64,000 nt of DNA from Ipomoea triloba (GCF_003576645.1 NC_044917.1:11618179-11682178); one strand, 5' to 3'; numbered from the stretch's first letter, positions 46,336 through 57,990 are shown. Program-made: numbers and translations. Notes: generated by a model not told the origin, from the sequence alone.

Positions 46336-46872
46336 GTAAGTTAATGTTTTCTTTTAGTATTTTTCTTCTGTTTGTTATTGTAGTTGAGAGATTTTGATCA
46401 TTTCTTCAGTACACTGTATATGAACTACCCTACGGGTTTCTTATAAGGTTTCTATACCTGTTGAGGTTAAGATTGGAATTTGAAATTTTTGTTGTCTCTT
46501 CTGGCTATCATCAAGTCAGAATCATGCTCGATTGAATGCTGCAGAGAGTCAGTCTGTGAGGGAGAAATTGATGCTTTTTTATGAGGGGTTTAATGATTGA
46601 AAATTGAAATTATTGTAAGACCAGGGTAAATTGGTAGTTGACTTCTACTAATTATGGTAAACTATTTTTGTTTAAAAGATGCAAATTTTTTTGTGTTAAT
46701 TTGACATAAAATCAAGATTGTGGCTAGGGGATTGTTGGGCCTTCGCTATTAGCTATAGCTTTTGGCTTAATGATAAGGGCTTAATCTCAACACTTTCCTT
46801 TCTGCAAATTCTAAAGTCTTTTTTCTTTTAACCCCAATATTTTAAAACATTTTACAGCTCAACTATTTAGAA

Positions 46873-49800
46873 ATGGCTGCTTCTGAGAAAGATGTAGTAC
46901 CAATATTATCAGCCACAGATTCACAAACTGATGAAAGTGATGACAATAGATATCATCGGAGGTTTTCCTCTAGGGCAAGGAGTGCATCGCTGCCTATTCC
47001 AGCGAACTCCATGGAGTCATATTATACTGAAAATGCTCTTCTTGGATTTACTGGTCCCCTGAGGAATGAAAGGCGGACTCCTTTAGTACAGATGAGTGGG
47101 CCCTTGTATGTTAGCCACAAGCCTGAGAGCAACCTTAGACCGTCTCAAGTAACTTTAGGACGTATGTCAACTGGACCAACAATGGAAAAATATCCTTCTG
47201 TTGCTGGCAGGGAATCAAATGGTTGGGCCAATGATGACTATTCTGGGCAAAATGAACATCTCTTAAGATCTGGGCAACTGGGAATGTGCAACGATCCATA
47301 CCTAGCCATTGACATCTTAAATGAGCAGAACAAAAAGTCAAAATCATCAGAGATATATGATCACAAGGTATTCTGCTTTATGTAAATGGTCATTTTTATC
47401 CACTCTTCAGCTGGCCGGAGAGTTTGCCTGGCCTATGCTACCTAAAGTGCTCTAATGTTGAATCTAATGTGACTGTGCAGTTCCATAATATGATATATGG
47501 AGACGCAAAAGGTTGGACGAAGAAAATTTGTTCTTTTTTGTCTTCACAAATTCCAGGTGTCATGAATCCACATACTAAGGTGGTGCAACGGTGGAACAAA
47601 TTCTTTGCCATCTCATGCTTATTTGCAGTTTTCATAGATCCCTTGTTCTTGTTTTTGCTGACTGTGAATAAGGTACCGANTTTTTGCTGACTGTGAATAA
47701 GGTACCGACTTAATTGTGCTTGTCTTAGATATCTCTTAGACTTCAACTGATTTAATCACATGCCTATTGCATTTAGAATTGCCTTTAATTTCTCCTTTTG
47801 GTTCTAGGATAACAAATGCATAGTACTAAACTGGCCCCTGACGACCACAGTTGTGATTTTAAGGAGCTTGACTGATTTCATATACTTAATACACATGCTT
47901 CTTCAGGTACGTGACTATTTTCAAATGTTATGTTAGCAATTTTCTTCTTCCATCCCAGTTAGCTATCACAAAAATTTTAAAAAGTAAAATTTCAAAAATC
48001 CTTCTTCCAATTATGCATGTGAAACACTTTATTTTGGACTTGACTGGTATTCGGGTCTTCATTATAATTAGTACGTACTTCAGATTACATTGGATACTTT
48101 CGATCAGTTGGCTTGATTATTGTGCTAATTATTACCCTATCTAATATCAATTTTAATTTGCAGTTCAGGTTGGCTTATGTTAATCCTGAATCCAGGGTTT
48201 TCGGAGCAGGTGATTTAGTTGATCACCCCAAGAGTATCGTTCTCCATTACCTTAAAGGATATTTTTTTATTGATATCTTTATTATATTGCCATTTCCTCA
48301 GGTAAAACCCCCCCTTCCTTTCCACTTATAAACTTCTATTTGTGTGCCATATGTTCTCTTTTTCTACTTTTCTTAAATCATAAAATATGATGGGCTCCCG
48401 GCCTTGGACTACCTTAGCCAACTTGTCGAATATCCCATTCAGACAGTACTTCATATTTCATAATATGAGTTATGTGCATTTGAACTTGTATCAAAATGCA
48501 TTATATATGCAGATAACATTACTCTATTATATACTAATAGTAACGTGTTGTAATTGCATTATGGATCACCATAAATACAGGATTGTAGTTTCGATCTTAT
48601 TTTAGTTTAGTTATACTAAAATTAAATATACGCAATTAGTATCCTTTCGACCGACCTTGCGTCTTTAACTTATTTCATGGTAAAGCTAAGCATAGCATGG
48701 ATTTCCGTTAACTACTAAGTTTGTGCGCGTATTTCACATCTGCAGATCATTATATTGTTGATTTTACCTAGATCAATGAGATCTGGTGCAAATTTTGCAG
48801 CAGCAATTTTGGTTCAATATGTGCCTAGATTGTTTCGGTTTCTGCCTTTGATCACGGGGCGGTCTTCAAGTGGCTTCATATTCGAGTCAGCATGGGCTAA
48901 CTTTGTGAAAAATTTTTTAACTTTTGTGTTGGCTGGCCATGTCGTTGGGTCATGTTGGTACCTTTTTGGCTTACAGGTAAGAACAAACTAATGGAGAATT
49001 GGAGATATATATTTGTAGATTTTGGTGGCGTATATGACTTAATAAGCTCGATGTGCACTTATTTTTCTTTTTCCTGCTCCAGAGGGTGAACCAATGTCTT
49101 CGTGATGCGTGTCATGATTCGCAAATAGAACACTGCCGGGACTTCATTGACTGTGGGCATAGTTACTCCCGAGATTTCTCATGGCATAACTGGACAACAA
49201 ATGTAAATGCAACCGCTTGCCTTAACAAGGATTACAAGGATGGTTATTATGGAATATATGGCCAGGCAGTCAATCTCACCACAAAGGATAGTATTGTTAC
49301 TAGATACGTTTACTCGTTGTTTTGGGGCTTTCAGGTATTTATAGCTAGTAGCAAAGGTGCAACTTTATTTCTTTATATACCGCCATCACATTTTTGAGAG
49401 GCCACCAATTGATGGACTTGGCCCTTTACTGGCCTCCGCCCAACAATTCTCTCTCCCAGCACTTGCCAGTTTTAATTATGCAGTTCCGTGACCTGGCTCT
49501 GATATCCACATGTTAAAATCAAACATTTACCACTACTCCAAAAGCTATAGCTAGCAGCGAAGGCGCAACTTTATTTCCTAACCACCATCACAATTTCGAG
49601 AGACAGGGTGCTAGACTTCGCCCTTCACCGGCCTCCGCCTAACAAGATAGTTTTCACATTTCATTGTGGATTTTACTTATAGGCACTCGATCTCACTTTT
49701 CATTTCTTTAATTGCATTATAAAATTTACTTCTGCTGCAAATAATTTCCATCTTATATTATTATTACTATTTGTTGGTGGTTAGCAAATAAGTACACTTG

Positions 49801-50522
49801 CTGGGAATCAAGTTCCAAGTTATTTTGAGTGGGAAGTTCTTTTCACTATGGGCATTATTGGATTGGGTATTCTACTTTTTGCTCTACTCATTGGAAACAT
49901 GCAAAACTTTCTACAGTCACTTGATCGCAGGTACATCTATCTGTTACTTCTGTTATGCGCGGTTTAACAAAATATAGAGATAGATTTAGAAAACCCAAAA
50001 TAAAAATAAAAATCATGAGAGCAAATAAAATACAGAATCATACACTGGTGCTTAGCTTCCTTGTTTGTTGGAAAATATTTTATGTTACAGTTACACCCTG
50101 TTGGAAATGTCACTGAGGCGTCGTGATGTTGAGCAGTGGATGAGCCACCAGGGCTTGTCGAATGACTTAAGAAGGTACCTTTTAGGCCGGTTTTCTTAAA
50201 TTAATTATTGGCCAGCTTCATTTAAAAATGCATGTATATATATAGCACCGTTTTTATTTAATTCCTTGTAGGCGAGTTCGACAAGCTGAACGCTATACTT
50301 GGGCAGTTACGAGAGGGGTCAATGAAGAAAGGCTGTTAGAGGATCTACCTGAAGACATCCAAAGAGATATACGAAGGCATCTGTTTAAATATATCAAGAA
50401 GGTGATTTTGATTGAGTTAATAGTACGCCTTCCTTAATTGTCATTATTCTCGAACTCTTCTTGAGGGTCATAGCTTTCCTTGTGAAGAATACTTAATTCA
50501 TCATATGAAATCAATCATGCAA

Positions 50523-50573
<51 letters not shown>

Positions 50574-52204
50574 AAAACTTGTGTGAGACCGTCTCACCAT
50601 GAGACGGGTCGGGTCGGGTCGGATCAAGATACAAATGTAACACTTATATGCACAAATGTCATACTTATATGCTCAAATGTAATACTAATCAGGAATAAAA
50701 TTTTTGTTACTTATTAAGGTAAATATAATATTCTTTTACGGAAAAATACAATACTTTTACATTTCGATTTAAAAGTATTACATTTTTCCTCAAAAGTATT
50801 ATATTTGCCCTTTTAAGTGAGAGACACTTGTCAACATTACTTATTATGAAAAATGTATTACTTTTTCTCTTATAAGTAACAAAAATTGTATTTTTTATTA
50901 GTGTTATATTTGAGCATATAAGTGTGAGATTTGCACATATAAGTATGACATTTGCATGGTGCTTTGACCCGACCCGTCTCACGAATAAGGATCCGTGAGA
51001 CAGTCTCACACAAGTGTGACCCTATATATATATATGTCTTCAATTCCTTACCGTGTATGTATGTGTTAATATGCATGCCCGGCCCGCAGGTCCACATTTT
51101 TGCATGGCTAGATGATCCAATCTTAGATGCCATTTGTGAAAGAGTAAGACAAAAGAAGTATATAAGAGGAAGCAGAGTTTTGTACCAAGGTGGTCTCATC
51201 GACAAGATGGTTTTCATCACCCGAGGAAAGATGGAAAGCACCGGAGAGGATGGAAATGCGACCATATTGTCTGAAGGGGATGCTTGTGGGAAAGAACTCC
51301 TCACATGGTGCCTAGAGCATTCTTCCGTAAATAAAGGTACTTAAATCCTTTCAACAACTTATATTCTATCAATTAAGGAACTATTTGTTGGCCAAAGACC
51401 TTGTGGTCAAGTGGCATCCGGTGTCCCGATTAACACTCTCACATGGATGATGGAAGTGGGTTCGAGCCTCATTGGAGTCAATTGTTGACTCGTTGTGCTT
51501 CAGTAAGTTGATAAAGTAGTTGTAGTACAAAAATAATGTACTTTTAGTATAATAAAAATGTACATTATATTCATAGTCCACACAATAATTTGCCGGATTT
51601 GTTGGGCATAGGCCTGTTAATTTGGTAGAATATATATAATGACAGACATGACAAGCATGTAGACTGTGTAACACTGAATTGTTTCATTCTGTGTTTCATC
51701 CATCAGATGGAAAAAAGATCAGAATTCCAGGAAGCAGGCTGCTTAGTAATCGGGGTGTCGAGTGCCTAACCAACGTCGAAGCATTTATATTGCGGGCAGC
51801 AGATATTGAAGAAGTCACTTCTCGGTTTGCAAGATTTTTGAGGAGCCCGCGGGTTCAAGGTGCCATAAGGTATTATATATATTCTTGGATGAGCTCCATC
51901 TTATGAAATATACTCCGTATTAGATATTAAGGTTTAACAATTCAAATTAAAAGTGTCAGAACTCTTCTTAATTGTTTCATCTAACTTAATGTTTCCTTAA
52001 TGATAATCTCATTTACTTAAAATGTGTCGTCTTATATAATATATATGCAGGTATGCATCTCCTTATTGGAGAGGTCATGCAGCAAGGTGCATTCAAGTTG
52101 CATGGAGATATAGGAAGAAGCGTCAAAGTCGTGCAGATGGTGCCAGGCCACAACATTCTGTTAGAAACAAAAATCTGTTACGTTCATCAACTTGTAGACT
52201 GTAA
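46873..52204 (+). CDS. Cyclic nucleotide-gated ion channel, CNGC19/20-type (copy 2)
   Basis: Exons 46873-47367, 47481-47672, 47808-47906, 48164-48301, 48746-48976, 49083-49334, 49785-49930, 50091-50174, 50272-50401, 51090-51336, 51707-51869 and 52051-52204 give 776 codons. The pore filter AGNQ and the IQ motif match copy 1. Differences: CTTCP of the N-terminal Cys motif is missing (CNDPYLAID); five residues (KNLLR) are lost in the S4-region exon; five are lost in the extracellular loop exon; the cassette reads GKELLTW instead of GEELLSW; and the tail ends STCRL instead of FINL. The eighth exon's normal acceptor is deleted; 50091 is an in-frame substitute adding YTL. All deletions keep frame, suggesting some constraint, but whether it is expressed or functional is unknown. 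A single N at 47680 lies in the intron after the second coding exon. Confidence 0.82.
49385..49650 (-). mobile_element. TRIM-like repeat in CNGC copy 2 intron
   Basis: Homolog of the insertion at 29085-29390 in the same intron, with GGCTCTGATA near 49495 as a decayed primer-binding-site complement. Shared position shows it was present before duplication. Confidence 0.5.
50527..50569. repeat. (TA)n microsatellite
   Basis: Uninterrupted TA repeat in a CNGC copy 2 intron; copy 1 has only a short TATATATA at the same place. Confidence 0.95.
50570..51030. mobile_element. Inverted-repeat element in CNGC copy 2 intron only
   Basis: The left end has CTTGTGTGAGACCGTCTCAC and GAGACGGGTCGGGTC; the right end has GACCCGACCCGTCTCACG and GTGAGACAGTCTCACACAAG, inverted. 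The interior repeats TAATACTTTTAC and its complement. Copy 1 has none of it at the equivalent intron position (30330-30540), so it arrived after duplication. The (TA)n tract at the left border hides the target duplication. Confidence 0.65.
51383..51510 (+). mobile_element. tRNA-derived SINE in CNGC copy 2 intron
   Basis: Starts GGCCAAAGACCTTGTGGTCA, an A-box-like TGGTCAAGTGG follows, then a B-box-like GGGTTCGAGCC and the tail TTGACTCGTTGTGCTT shared with the SINE at 9400. A truncated relative (CCAATGACCTTGTGGTCCAG) is at 60028. Not present at this place in copy 1. Confidence 0.55.
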
Positions 52205-52439
52205 ATGTTTTTATTGTGTATGTAACATTATAGTTTGTAAAATTTTGTCGTCAACTTCTAGTTTGTCTCCCACAGGCATTATATTTGTCATCCAATACGG
52301 ACACAATTAATGTGCATGTAATACATTATTTCTATGAGTTGGGATCTAGATTTTGCAAATCTTAGCCATGAGAATATTGAATACCCACTCACATCAAAAT
52401 TAAAGACAAATTTTAGACATAATCAATGGTTATGATTAA

Positions 52440-53104
52440 AACCTCCAGCCTTGCAATTAAAACAAAAAGCTTTTCTCTGTTGCTCAACTTCGGCTTCCAC
52501 CGCCGGCCTCCGGCCGGAGCTCTAATGGAGTTTTGAGCTGATGGTTTTGGTCACCTTCTACGTTTACTCTCGCTCTTCTTCCGCCCCGACCACCGTCGCA
52601 GCTCCGTCCGCCTCCGACCACCGCCACAGATCTTCTTCTTCCGTTTTCTTTCCCTTTGAATAAAATAATAGTAGGTAGGTATTGGGGTTTGTGTTGGTAA
52701 TCTTGAACTCCCAACCCTACTTTGGTTTTACCACTTTTTATTTTCTCTATTATTGTGTTTTCCTCTCGTTACTTTCACGGGCTTTTTCCTCTCGTTACTT
52801 TCACGAGCTTTTCATTATCATTCGCATAAATCGTTTAGTTTGGTTTCGGCAAGTGTTGATCTTATCCTGGGCGAGCAAAAAAGAATGATGATGAAGACCC
52901 AGATCTTTGATGAAGCTTTAAGCTCCTCGAAGGAACATAGCTTCCTAGTTATGAAACAGTCTGCGATTCAAGTTTTCTATAGCATAGTTAGAAAAGTTGT
53001 TTCTATGTCTGACTGTAAGGAATGGTTTACCATTTCATTGATCGTTGATGTAAACGTTTTATGTTATGAATTAATGGAATAGCTACGTTTATCTTCAAAA
53101 AAAA
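52440..53104 (+). mobile_element. LINE-like or retroposed insertion with poly(A) and 14-bp target duplication
   Basis: ATGGTTATGATTAA flanks the block at 52426-52439 and 53105-53118, and the insert ends in a poly(A) run (TCTTCAAAAAAAAA). The first 200 bp are CCG-rich, like a LINE 5' leader or a gene 5' UTR. The rest has only short frames. Variable-length duplication plus poly(A) shows target-primed reverse transcription; the source could be an internally deleted LINE or a gene transcript. Absent from the corresponding place beside copy 1. Confidence 0.75.
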
Positions 53105-53118
53105 ATGGTTATGATTAA

Positions 53119-53649
53119 GGCTGTGTTTGAAAAGCTGGAAAATGATTTATGAAAAAATGAGTCATTTTTCGGAAAATAGTTTCATTTTCTGTGTTTGATT
53201 GCATCCTGAAAAACTGTTTATGTGTTTGGTTCATTTTTCGGAAAATGAGTAGAATTATATAATTATATAGTTTTATTATTATATTCAAAATATATAAAAT
53301 TATATAAATAATAATCTTTATAATAATAATAATAATAATATATAATTAAAAAAAAAAAAGCGCTTGCTCTGGTTTGCCGGAAACTAGAGCAAGAGCTCGA
53401 GCGAACTGGTTTTTGGCGAAAACCAGTCTGCCGAAACGCAGAGAGGGACGACCATCCCTCGCACGGTGGTCATTTTTCCATATCCGAAAAATGACTCCAG
53501 ATTTTTTTGTCTGGAAGTTGTTTTCCGGTAAAATGAGTGTGTTTTCCTTGGTCAAATTTTTCGTTGACCACATTTTCCGGACGTTGCCAAACACCAAAAG
53601 CCCGGAAAATGATTTTCGAAAATCATTTTCCAGGTTACCAAACACACCC
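53119..53649. mobile_element. Tourist-like (PIF/Harbinger) MITE
   Basis: Inverted ends (GGCTGTGTTTGAAAAGCTGG on the left; reverse complement GGGTGTGTTTGGTAACCTGG on the right) with TAA at 53116-53118 and 53650-53652. It landed at the edge of the target duplication left by the preceding retroposed insertion. Copy 1 shows the empty site near 31923. Confidence 0.75.
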
Positions 53650-53814
53650 TAAAAATTCAAAACCTTAAATTCATGTAAAAGTTTAAACTTCCGTCCAAAT
53701 AGGATGAAATTGTATCCGTAGATTGAGTCCAGATCAAGGGTCCAAATTGGAGATTTAAAAATAATATTAATAAATGCGGTAGCATTATTGTAATTTTGTG
53801 TAAGTTTTGTTTTG

Positions 53815-54030
53815 TTTGCCTTCCAGTGCACATTTTTCCTTCTTCCAGTGCACATTATACCATATAGTGCACATTTTCCCTTCTTCTAGTGCACATTGTT
53901 CCTTCTTCCAGTGCACATTTTTCATTCTTCTAGTGCACATTGTTATGTCATACAGTGCACATTGTTCATTCTACCAGAGCACATTGTTATGCCATACAGT
54001 GCAAGTTGTTCCTTCTTCCATTGCACATTA
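53815..54030. repeat. Minisatellite of AGTGCACATTNTTCCTTCTTCC
   Basis: About ten head-to-tail units of roughly 22-25 bp contain GTGCACATT followed by a T/C-rich spacer. Two more units lie near 54240-54270. A plus-strand frame is open through the array only because of the repeat's composition. Confidence 0.8.
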
Positions 54031-54301
54031 TTGTGCCTTCCAAGACCTTTTTCTTTTTTTAATTGTAGATGACGAACTTTTTTTAAAAAGATCAATTAAT
54101 CTTGATCACTAATTACTAATTTGAGTTGAATATTGCTTGTTTGTTTATTATTTATGGTCGTTTATGATCTGTGATGATGATCCTATATTAAATTTAATTT
54201 TTTCAATAATTGTTTCACATCTTTGTGCCTCTAGTGAACATTTTCCCTTCTTCCAATGCACATTATTGAAGTTCGTATATGACGAATTATATATATATAT
54301 A

Positions 54302-55154
54302 CTAGTTATCACACGCGCGTTGCGCGATTAAATCAGTGCCCAATGCGTAATTTTAAATTAGTGTTCCTTAATTAGTTAAAGTAGTCATAATAATGAGAGA
54401 AAGAAATGCTAATAAATTAATAAAAATCAAAGAAATAATCTCGATGCTTATATATGTTAATAAAACATAAAGAGTAACTAAAATGTGTAGATTATAGAGG
54501 AATATAATGAGAACCACAACATTACATACAAGGATACAAGTATAGATGAACATATTATACAATAGATATATTTACATAATGATATTGAAGTTATACTAAT
54601 TAATGAGTATACCATCATTGATGTAAAAAAAAATTGTAATCATTATGAGTACAAATGCAAATAATAGAATCAGCATGATAAGATTTTGATAATCATACAT
54701 ATAGAATGTCGCGTAGAAGTGTGTTGTAGAATATATTAGGTTTAGTTTTGGGTGAATACCAGGAGGGGTTTATATACTGTTGTTTTGGATAGAATAATGG
54801 TTTACTTAGGAATCTATACAAAATTGTATTATAGAATCCTATTAAAACTTCAATATTATAATTTTAAGTACACATGAGAAGTTGTGATTATTAAGAAACA
54901 AATGGCCAATTTGTTTTAAAACCGCAATAAAGAAACAAATTGCCTAAAGAGTTTGATGTTAAACTTCCGTTATATTTGATGGAAAGAATTTGGTAAAATT
55001 ATAAAAGATTAGGATATATTAGGAATTTAATTGGAGGTTGCACAATAAGAAGGACACAAAGTACAATATATTATAGCATACTATTACGCCAACATTTTTT
55101 AATTCCAGTTAGGGGTCTAATATTATTGGCTCTTATTAAAAGTGTATATGTAGA
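54302..55154 (-). mobile_element. Helitron A (non-autonomous)
   Basis: On the minus strand it begins TCTACATATACACTTTTAAT at 55154 and ends in a hairpin-forming segment (GCGCAACGCGCGTGTGATAA) followed by CTAG at 54305-54302. It lies between A and T, the Helitron target, with no duplication. About half of it is shared with Helitron B. Confidence 0.75.
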
Positions 55155-55507
55155 TATATATCTACTATACTTCTACTATACTAATAAGAGCCAAAGAGAG
55201 TTAGGCCTAAAATGGGTAGAAAAAATGGCGGTCAAATTATTTGATCAAATGGATGGTTTAGATGAATTATTTAATCAAATAGATGGTTAAGATAATTCAG
55301 ATTAATATTATTAATAGAGATTACCTAATTTAACCTTACTTTTATGATTATCCGTTAAGTTTTCCGTTAAATATTCTCTTCTCCGTTAATATTTCGTTAA
55401 CTTTTAACTTACCATTAATTTCTATAAGAAAGATTTTAGGTTCGAACCTCATCTCAATCAAATTTGACATAATTAAGTTTCTCACTCTATTTACTCTTAT
55501 TAAATTA

Positions 55508-57036
55508 CTAGTTATCACACGCGCATTGCACGATTAAACTAATGCCCAATGCGTATTTTTAAATTAGTGTTTCTTAATTGGTTAAAGTAGTGAGAAAAAA
55601 ATGCTAAATTAATAAAAATCAAAGAAATAGTCTCGATGTTTATATATATTTTAATAAAACATAACGAAATTGTAAATAGCTAAATTGCAACTAAAATAAG
55701 TAGAAACAAATAAATCACTTACATGGGAGGAAATGGTGTGTCATCATTGTCATTTGTTTGGACACCGGTCCGACCATTTAAAATTCTTGTGTAATTGTAT
55801 TTGTGATCAAGTACTTTATAGTTCGTCTGGATAGGTTTGACAATGATATTTGAGATGATGTACCATTTGTTGGTTTGTAAAGTGATATCATACATTCCAA
55901 TGTCATTATCGAACACTATTGATTGAACCCGAGTTCCTTGCATTTAGATATATCATTTACAATGATGTTGGTGGTGAATTAGAGAATCTTCATAATAATA
56001 ATAATAATAATACTAATAATGATAAAAATAAAATAATAATAATAATAATAATAATAAAGGGGGAAAAATTTTACTATTTACTTACTGTTTCATCCTCAAG
56101 TACGATGAGCATATACTTTTTCTCAGGCATTCCAATATCGTTTTTGGTTCGTTTTTCTTAATGACATGAACTGTACAACTCCAACCCACAGTTTGTGTGC
56201 CAATATCAATTAACTTTACTGCATTTGTCATTACAACTATCCTTGTGTCATGAAAATTAAAATATGTTCATAAAGGATGTTATGAAATAATATAATTGAA
56301 CCACAACATAAATTCAAAAACCATAGATTAGAGAGTTAGGAGTAACTAAAATGTGTAGATTATAGAGGAATATAATGAGAATGAATCACAACATTACATA
56401 CAAGGATACAAGTATAGATGAACATATTATACAATAGATATATTTACATAACAATATTGAAGTTATACTAATTAATGAGTATACCATCATTGATTTTTTT
56501 TTTTTGAAAAAATTGTAATAATTATGAGTACAAATACAAATAATAGAATTAGCATGATAATATTTTGACAATCATACCTATAGAATGTCAAGTATATGGT
56601 GTGTTGTAGAATATGTTAGGTTTAGTTTTGGGTGAATACCAGTGAGAAGATGATGGGTTTATATACTGTTGTTTTGGTTAGAATAATGGTTCAGTTATAA
56701 ATCTATACAAAATTGTATTATAGAATCTTATTAAGACTTCAATATTCTAATTTTAAGTTAGGAATCTATACAGAATTATATTATAAAATACTACCAATTT
56801 GTTTAAATACTGCAATAAAGAAACAAATTACCTAAAGAATTTAATGTTAAACTTCCGTTATATTTAACGAAAAAATTTGGTAAAATTATAAAAGATTAGG
56901 ATATATTAGGAATTTAATTAGAGGTTGCACAATAAAAAGAACACAAAGTACAATATGTTATAGCAAACTATTACACCAACATTTTTTTAGTTACAATTAA
57001 GAGTCTAACATTATTGGCTCTTATTATAAGTGTAGA
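55508..57036 (-). mobile_element. Helitron B (non-autonomous) with RPA-like fragment
   Basis: The minus strand begins TCTACACTTATAATAAGAGC at 57036 and ends TGCAATGCGCGTGTGATAAC then TAG at 55508, closely matching Helitron A at both ends (the base outside the 5' end is not A). The interior at 55640-56340 is absent from Helitron A and contains an RPA-like reading frame. No Rep/helicase gene. Confidence 0.7.
55719..55943 (-). pseudogene. RPA70-like OB-fold fragment carried by Helitron B
   Basis: A 74-codon frame reads QGTRVQSIVFDNDIGMYDIT, then YIISNIIVKPIQTNYKVLDH and ILNGRTGV. The order (strand with QxxxF, then YISNxxVKP, then VxDHxYxxxLxxRT) matches an OB-fold of replication protein A large-subunit-like proteins that plant Helitrons often encode or carry. 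It lacks the remaining OB-folds and is likely a decayed piece of an autonomous Helitron's accessory gene. Confidence 0.6.
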
Positions 57037-57655
57037 AATAAATTAGTAGCTACAACAAAAAATGATATATATGTATTTATTTAATTTAGAATTATGTGTC
57101 TACAATACCTTTATTTGAAAAATTATTCATTATCAAAAAATTAAATTAAATAAGAGAAATAATTTCATTAGTTATATTGTCTTTATTTTCTCTCATGCAA
57201 AGATTCTTTACATTCAAATTTATCAATTGATATCCATTACATTTTCAATTATCTTATTTTTACAATATCTTGTAATTAAATATCAAAGTTATAGTACAAA
57301 ATAATGTTATATATTTATTTACCAAGTATTTTATTAATACTATGAAAAAAAAATTTAAAATAATTTGAAGCTAATTATATTAACTACTAGGGGATTGGTT
57401 GACAAAGAGAATACTCAAATAACCCAATAAATTGAAGCGGAATCGCTCTATTTTACTCTTATTGAATTAAATAAATTAGTAGTTACACCAAAAAATGATA
57501 TATATGTATTTCTTTAATACTATGAAAAAAATAAAAAAGAATAGTTTGAAACCAATCATATTAACTAATTGGGAGATTTGTTGACAATGAAAGTACTCAA
57601 ATAACTCATTACCCAGCAAATTGAAGCGAGAAACTACATTTTAATATCTTTGATT
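57037..57655. other. AT-rich intergenic stretch with a local duplication
   Basis: No gene seen. The words AAAAAATGATATATATGTATTT and AATTTGAA.CTAAT recur in two blocks (about 57050-57420 and 57480-57620), indicating a diverged local duplication. Confidence 0.4.
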
Positions 57656-57659
57656 ATTA

Positions 57660-57914
57660 CTCCCTCCGTCTCATTTTATGTGTCTGGTTCGGTTAACGAG
57701 ACTTGACTAAAGTTATTTTTAATTCAATTTTTCATAATATTAAGTTTAGTATTAGTATACAAAATTTATATATTTAGAAACTACATACCCTAAAAGTACT
57801 ATTAAACACAAAAAAATCAAAATTAAAAATAAGTAAAAAAATAATAAATAAAATAAACAGAGTTGGTTTGACCAATAAATAGTAAATAGGATAGTTAAAA
57901 TGGGACAGAAGGAG
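57660..57914. mobile_element. Stowaway-like MITE, intact
   Basis: Begins CTCCCTCCGTCTCATTTTAT, ends AAAATGGGACAGAAGGAG, and is bordered by TA on both sides. Same family as the MITE split by the Copia element at 19377-24239. Confidence 0.8.
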
Positions 57915-57990
57915 TACTATTCCATTGTATTCTACATTTGTTCTTTTCTCTTTTGTTTTTTAATATCTTTTATATTTTTATTTGAGTAGG

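Noticed and set aside
53807..54112. 101-codon open frame rich in Ser/Phe/Cys
   Set aside because: It only reads through the GTGCACATT minisatellite; period and composition explain the open frame.
54368..54562. Hydrophobic 64-codon frame that looks like membrane helices
   Set aside because: AT-rich Helitron interior; the homologous segment of Helitron B does not keep the frame.
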